Assembly: GCF_901000735.1 (NCBI RefSeq)
Contig: NC_081546.1
Coordinates: 873,001 to 937,000 of the forward strand
Direction of reading: 5' to 3'
Length of the DNA: 64,000 nucleotides
Origin: Corylus avellana
Taxonomy: Eukaryota > Streptophyta > Magnoliopsida > Fagales > Betulaceae
Shown here one piece after another: positions 60,576 through 64,000 of the stretch. Both the position numbers and the translations under genes were made by a program. Under the pieces are notes generated by a model. The model searched no databases. It saw only the letters and a program-made list of their open reading frames with translations, and was not told where the DNA came from. Positions within the stretch are counted from its first letter, which is position 1, and each line of letters begins with the position of its first letter.

Positions 60576-61484
60576 TCATTCGTGGAGATATTCGTCGGAT
60601 CCAGTTAAACTCGCTAATGGCGAGCTAATATTCCTCACGTCTCCAATGGTTAGGTCACCGTTAGTGTCATCCCTGACGTAGAGCTTCTCGACGCCACCGA
60701 ATCCGACATGGCCCACCATCTTTCCGAGCTGGGGCCGCCGGGTCCACTCGGCGAGTATTGCCGGTATTCGACACCGGACGCGTGTGTCCCACACGCGCAG
60801 CGACACGCCCCCGGAACAGCTAGCCCTCGCCGCCGTCAATATCATCGGCGGGGAGGACGACGTTGACACCGTCGGAAAGAGTCGTTTGCCGCCAATATGG
60901 GAGCAAATTCCCTTCTCTTTGTTGGTGTCATAGACGGAGATCAAACTTTCCGACGAGTCATCGTCGACATCGAAGTCCAACCCTAACCCCAGATGGTCCC
61001 AGAGCTTCACGACGCTCCCGCCGCCGGCGAAGTCCGCCCACGAGAACCGTCGCCGGAACTTATTTTTACGATTATGCCCTTCGCCTTCCGCGTATCGACC
61101 CGACCCACCGGCCACCCGGAAATCTTCATCCGTAGATCGGCAACGATCCCATTCGGGTTTGTCGTCGTCGTCGTCATCATCATCATCATCTTCTTCTTCT
61201 TGGTCATCTCCGAAAGAAGATGACGATGAGGAACAAGTTTCGTCTTCGCTGTCAAAATCATCATCGTTGGCGAACTTCAAAAGAGGCTCTTTAGCTATCG
61301 ACTTCTGTCTCCGGAGCTTGACGATCAAAACCTTGAATCTGTTCACTATGGTGCCCAGAGACGCGACCAGTGCAAGAATCAACGCGCCCCATTTGGAGAG
61401 CAAAATAACCCGAGAAAGCAGCGATGGGTTTTGCAGGGAGACCTCGAAATCGTCCAGCCTGTTGAATATCACCGCGACTTCCAT
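60576..61484 (-). CDS. Plant protein of unknown function with one predicted membrane segment
   Basis: Single-exon frame of 302 aa from ATG at 61484; the TTG just before it is not a likely start. Residues about 26-46 (VILLSKWGALILALVASLGT) form a hydrophobic segment, so the protein may be membrane-anchored. Residues 93-108 are almost all Asp/Glu (QEEED followed by a run of ten Asp). The C-terminal half contains SLISVYDTN, SLRVWDTRVR and LTIGDVRN, whose spacing resembles degenerate WD-type beta-strands. I recognise the overall layout as plant-specific but cannot name a family or function. The coding region is GC-richer than its surroundings and has a long consistent frame, which supports a real gene. 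It has a possible TATA-like TTTTAAAAG near 61576-61584 on the minus strand. Confidence 0.75.
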   Translation of the reverse strand: MEVAVIFNRLDDFEVSLQNPSLLSRVILLSKWGALILALVASLGTIVNRFKVLIVKLRRQKSIAKEPLLKFANDDDFDSEDETCSSSSSSFGDDQEEEDDDDDDDDDDKPEWDRCRSTDEDFRVAGGSGRYAEGEGHNRKNKFRRRFSWADFAGGGSVVKLWDHLGLGLDFDVDDDSSESLISVYDTNKEKGICSHIGGKRLFPTVSTSSSPPMILTAARASCSGGVSLRVWDTRVRCRIPAILAEWTRRPQLGKMVGHVGFGGVEKLYVRDDTNGDLTIGDVRNISSPLASLTGSDEYLHE

Positions 61485-64000
61485 CAAAACGACAGAGTTT
61501 TGGGGCAGAGAAAAATGGTAGTGTTGAGAGAGGTAGGTGAAGAAGTGGAGGCTTGAGACAGTAGAGGGCGTGGGCTTTTAAAAGGGAAATGAAAATGCTT
61601 CGAGGCTTCTGCACGGTGACGTGCAGGATAACGATTGGCTTAGTAGAATAGAATTCTTGGCGACACGTCAGAAATGGCATGCGGCCTTTTTGGAACAAGA
61701 ATAGGATTGGGATGGCTGAGTCAGCGTCGAGGGTATGATGTAGTGAGTGACTATGGGGCTCTGACTCATAGCGGCATATGCTCACAGAGACACAGAGGAT
61801 CTGATCCTATAATACATGATATGGTGGGTAAGGTCGGAAAGGTCTGGTCCCAAATTTTGTGGTGGTCAGGTTTGTGAAGCCTCCACCACTCGGATGTTGA
61901 CACGCGGCGATAGCTAAGTTCTTGTTGGTGCAATATTTTATTTTGGAAAAATGGTTATAGTTGTTGAGCTTTTCCGGCAATTTTCCTACGAGAAATGCCA
62001 TCTCAGTTAAGTTGGCATGTTCCATTTATTCACACCAATAATTAACTAAGCATGTCAATTCATTTAAAAATGTTTAAAAAAATATTAGGAGAATGCTAAT
62101 TAAGTAGTATTTCAATTTTTTTTTTTTTTTTTTATAAAACTCATAGAATAGCTTACATAAATGTCATGGGCACAACCTGAATGAAATTAATGGTTTAGAA
62201 CAACATTTACATTGGAATTAGTAAATTTGCTCTCAATTGCTTAAAAAGATAACTATTATTTTTATTTATTTTTTATTTTTTATTTTTTTTACTTTAACTA
62301 CTTAATTTTTCAAAACACCTACCTACCTACGTCCTAGCTTTCTATTTTAATATTTTTACTATTCTATTTAAATATTTTTCTCAATAATTCTTTATTCTTT
62401 ATTAAGAGGAGAGATAATGTATTAGATAAAAAAAAAAAAAAAAAAAATGGCACATCAATTTATAATTAGAAATTTATAAAAAGAAATTAAAGAACCCATA
62501 CATCACTCTCTTGTTCTGTTTGTTTCTTAGATGATTGGTCGATGTCATTCCCCACCACAAAGTTATGATCAACTAAGTTGTGGGCGTTATTATGTCCAAC
62601 CATTTAGTGGTCCAAAACAAGAAAATATGACCAATGTCATGAATCATGTGAATTAATTTGGATTTTTCTTTGCCACTGATCATTTTCTCTTTTTCACATT
62701 AGGGTTATACCCCTCCTTTATCTTATTCTTTCTGTTCAGATATTAAGTGGTCCAATCCAAAACCCTAAAATCTGAAACATAGACTTTACTTCCTGATTTT
62801 AAACAATTCCATTGTTTATATCGTTGGGTACTGTTCATAGTAGTGGTCCAATTTCATGAATCATGTGATTTATTTCCCACAATTGTGATAAAAGAATCTC
62901 AACTGGGTTATGGGTATAGTCCTCCTCCACCTAACATTTTATCTATCTCACATGTTAAACATTTGGATTTGAATTGGGTCTAGTTTTAGTTGAAACCGGA
63001 CTTAGTGTTGTTGTTAGAACAAATAATATTCTTTATGTCTGGATACGAAACTAAAACTTGACTCAAGCCAAACGCTTCCGAAGATAGCATTAAGTGTGAA
63101 TAATTTCAATTTCTTTACTGATCGTGTAATTACTATAGAGATTTTTATTAGTAATTTTGTTGTTTAAATTGCTAGCTCAAACTTATATTTTTACTTTAAT
63201 TGACTAAGTTGATGTCATCTAACCATATTATCCACGTAAGTCACAGAGTCAATGAGTCACCACTGAAGAAAAGTGCAAATAAGACTAGTGATTGAAGGGT
63301 GGCGGTGGGCCGGTGGGGCAAAGCACAACCTGGACGTGATGCCTTTTTATAATTTCAGAGTTAAAGGGAAAAATGTGGTGGGTGGGTTCCAGTTGTTGGC
63401 TCAGTATTATTAGGTAGGTGGTTATTGGTTGAGCATAGATAGGCTCATGGTCTATATACCCAATTGGATGTTTGGTACTCAAACATGACTCATAATTGCT
63501 ACCATTAGATATTATGCTATCGTGTTGGTGATGCCATGTCAAAAGCTTTTTACTATATACCAAATGTAGTCTAACATCTCACTTTCATATTATATTAAGA
63601 AGGTGAATTATTTATTTAGATAGTGGGTAGTAATCCTATGTAATATTTAAGGACGTCAAGAATTTATAAGTATAAGAGACAGGAGTTTTGTAATACTCTT
63701 AATCCTACATCGTGAAGATGAATAGTTAACATTGGGTTAAGAGATTATAAAGGCAGTCGTGAATATTAAGTTTTTCATTAATTTTTTATTAGATGAGATT
63801 AGACTTTTATAAGTGATTCTAAAGAGTTTCAAATTGAAGTAATAAAAACAGATGTGACTTTTTTTTTTTTTTTTTTTTTTTTTCATTTAGATCTAAGGGG
63901 AAAAAATCTATACGTGATGGTAGTATGAGGGCCTTGGAGGTGTAAGTGAAAATGTGGTGGTAGTTTATGCGGTTAAAGTATATTTTGTCAATTTAAAACC
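61485..64000. other. Upstream region and gene-free end of the window
   Basis: The first about 100 bp is probably the 5' leader of the minus-strand gene. The remainder is AT-rich with T/A tracts (62116-62133, 62430-62448, 63859-63883). I see no further gene and no truncated gene at the window edge. Confidence 0.4.

Overview
This is nuclear DNA from a flowering plant, most likely a eudicot and possibly a woody rosid. It is AT-rich, with spliced genes, long introns, many poly-A/T and dinucleotide tracts, and transposon remnants typical of plants. I recognise seven protein-coding genes in 64 kb: a JAGGED-type C2H2 zinc-finger gene (+, 4.7-6.2 kb), an IST1-like ESCRT gene (-, 15.4-20.0 kb), a monoacylglycerol-lipase-like alpha/beta hydrolase gene (-, 21.9-25.9 kb), a PLS-class pentatricopeptide-repeat gene (+, 27.4-29.2 kb), an adenylate isopentenyltransferase gene closest to IPT1 (+, 44.5-45.5 kb), a VQ-motif gene (+, 57.0-57.7 kb) and a plant protein of unknown function with one predicted membrane segment (-, 60.6-61.5 kb). 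No tRNA, rRNA, CRISPR array or prokaryotic feature was found.

Layout: 1-4.4 kb holds a Tourist-like MITE and a decayed Ty3/gypsy remnant, then the zinc-finger gene. From 6.2 to 15.4 kb there is no convincing gene, only small inverted repeats, a telomere-like stretch, a tandem-repeat element and MITEs. From 15.4 to 29.2 kb is a gene-dense block. The hydrolase and PPR genes are divergent and share a short promoter region with two G-boxes. From 29.2 to 44.5 kb is repeat-rich. Its centre (38.7-43.1 kb) is a nested stack: a SINE inside a hAT-type element, inside a LINE that also carries a second hAT-type element, inside a MITE. Beside it lies a second MITE copy broken by a minus-strand retroposon. 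From 45.5 to 57 kb is gene-poor, with a nested fold-back structure at 53.0-53.8 kb. The VQ and membrane-protein genes follow.

The genes do not form a pathway. Their likely roles are separate: leaf and petal growth (JAG), endosomal sorting (IST1-like), lipid or ester hydrolysis (MAGL-like), organelle RNA processing (PPR), cytokinin synthesis (IPT) and WRKY/MAPK-linked signalling (VQ).

Exon boundaries were derived by hand from splice consensus plus continuity of reading frame with remembered family sequences. I saw no clear new biological system. The most unusual points are a JAG start codon split by an intron together with a GC-AG intron in the same gene, a PPR gene whose expected ATG is missing but can be supplied by an alternative splice, paired 5 x 21-bp repeat arrays, and the nested transposons.
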